Shown here one piece after another: positions 40,367-40,644 of a stretch of 40,644 bases of DNA. The translations under genes and the position numbers were made by a program. The notes under the pieces were generated by a model. It ran no database searches, was not told the DNA's origin, and saw only the letters and a list, made by a program, of their open reading frames with translations. The stretch is from Bacteroidales bacterium (GTDB lineage Bacteria; Bacteroidota; Bacteroidia; Bacteroidales; UBA932): assembly GCA_024398095.1 (NCBI GenBank), contig JAKSJK010000013.1, forward strand, positions 1 to 40,644, in the 5' to 3' direction. Each line of letters begins with the position of its first letter. Positions within the stretch are counted from its first letter, which is position 1.

Positions 40367-40644
40367 TTACTTGACTGTCACTGTAACCCTCAATCCTGTT
40401 GACACTGTGAACATGAAAGGATGGTCACTCCGGTATGTGTCAAGCTTCCGATTGTCTGAAGGAATATTCCATGAGAATGTCGGATCGAGGAACAGGCCAA
40501 GATTCTTGCTGATATTGAACTGGATGCCTCCTGCACCGATCAAGGAGAATCCAACGCCATCCTTTGCAATCTTCTGCCCGGCGTCAAATGCAGCTACACA
40601 GAAATCCGCCGAACCGCCAGCACCAACATAAACATCCATCCATC
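40367..40644 (-). CDS. Outer-membrane beta-barrel protein, C-terminal part (5' partial)
   Basis: About 92 residues are visible; the frame runs through the right window edge, so the N-terminus is missing. The alternating pattern DVYVGAGGSADFCV, GVGFSLIGAGGIQFNIS, LGLFLDPTFSWNI and HPFMFTVSTGLRVTVTVK is that of the last strands of a small porin-like (OmpA/PorT-type) barrel. Such proteins are common next to FISUMP-type surface lipoproteins. It is convergent with the C10 operon. No specific family can be assigned. Confidence 0.7.
   Translation of the reverse strand, partial: WMDVYVGAGGSADFCVAAFDAGQKIAKDGVGFSLIGAGGIQFNISKNLGLFLDPTFSWNIPSDNRKLDTYRSDHPFMFTVSTGLRVTVTVK

Overview
The window reads as an accessory stretch of a Bacteroidales (gut-type Bacteroidota) chromosome. 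The evidence is two SusC/SusD pairs, many lipoproteins with a Cys at about residue 16-22, BACON and FISUMP-type domains, a DUF6377-type regulator, and repeated matches to the Bacteroidales promoter -7 element TAnnTTTG. No genus can be assigned by eye. No tRNA, rRNA or CRISPR array was recognised.

Layout. (1) 1-660: the 3' end of a ferredoxin plus NuoB/HyfI-like subunit of a respiratory or hydrogenase-related complex, closed by a 16-bp hairpin. (2) 661-10903: a divergent locus. Leftward are a modular BACON/FN3 surface protein, an endonuclease/exonuclease/phosphatase (EEP) lipoprotein and a DeoR-type repressor. Rightward are SusC, SusD and a glycerophosphodiester phosphodiesterase. (3) 10904-12708: a vestigial 3' end of a DUF362 gene, an unknown small lipoprotein and an intact DUF362 lipoprotein. 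(4) 12909-26770: a DUF6377-type membrane regulator followed by a seven-gene rightward operon of two calcineurin-like phosphoesterases, SusC, SusD, a BACON lipoprotein and two serine-type sulfatases. (5) 26805-29677: a leftward pair, a tocopherol-cyclase-like protein and a ComEC-like metallo-beta-lactamase lipoprotein. (6) 29913-32578: Vsr endonuclease, a MutT-like Nudix hydrolase, a FISUMP-like lipoprotein and an UlaG/NAPE-PLD-like metallohydrolase. (7) 32583-38320: a truncated gene abutting a 38-bp Tn3-type terminal repeat, then tnpA, tnpR, a RhuM-Fic protein and a ribbon-helix-helix/RelE-ParE toxin-antitoxin pair. (8) 38431-40146: an AT-rich C10 cysteine protease and a small lipoprotein, probably acquired. 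(9) 40367-40644: the C-terminus of an outer-membrane beta-barrel protein.

How the genes may work together. Both SusCD operons carry enzymes that remove or split phosphate and sulfate esters (EEP, GDPD, two metallophosphoesterases, two sulfatases), and neither carries a recognisable glycoside hydrolase or polysaccharide lyase. The inferred substrate is a phosphodiester- and/or sulfate-decorated molecule rather than a plain polysaccharide. Candidates are a glycerophospho-polymer, a lipid headgroup or a heavily substituted host glycan. The right end is a mobile zone: the Tn3-type element has one clear terminal repeat and carries toxin-type passengers, and no matching right repeat is visible inside the window.
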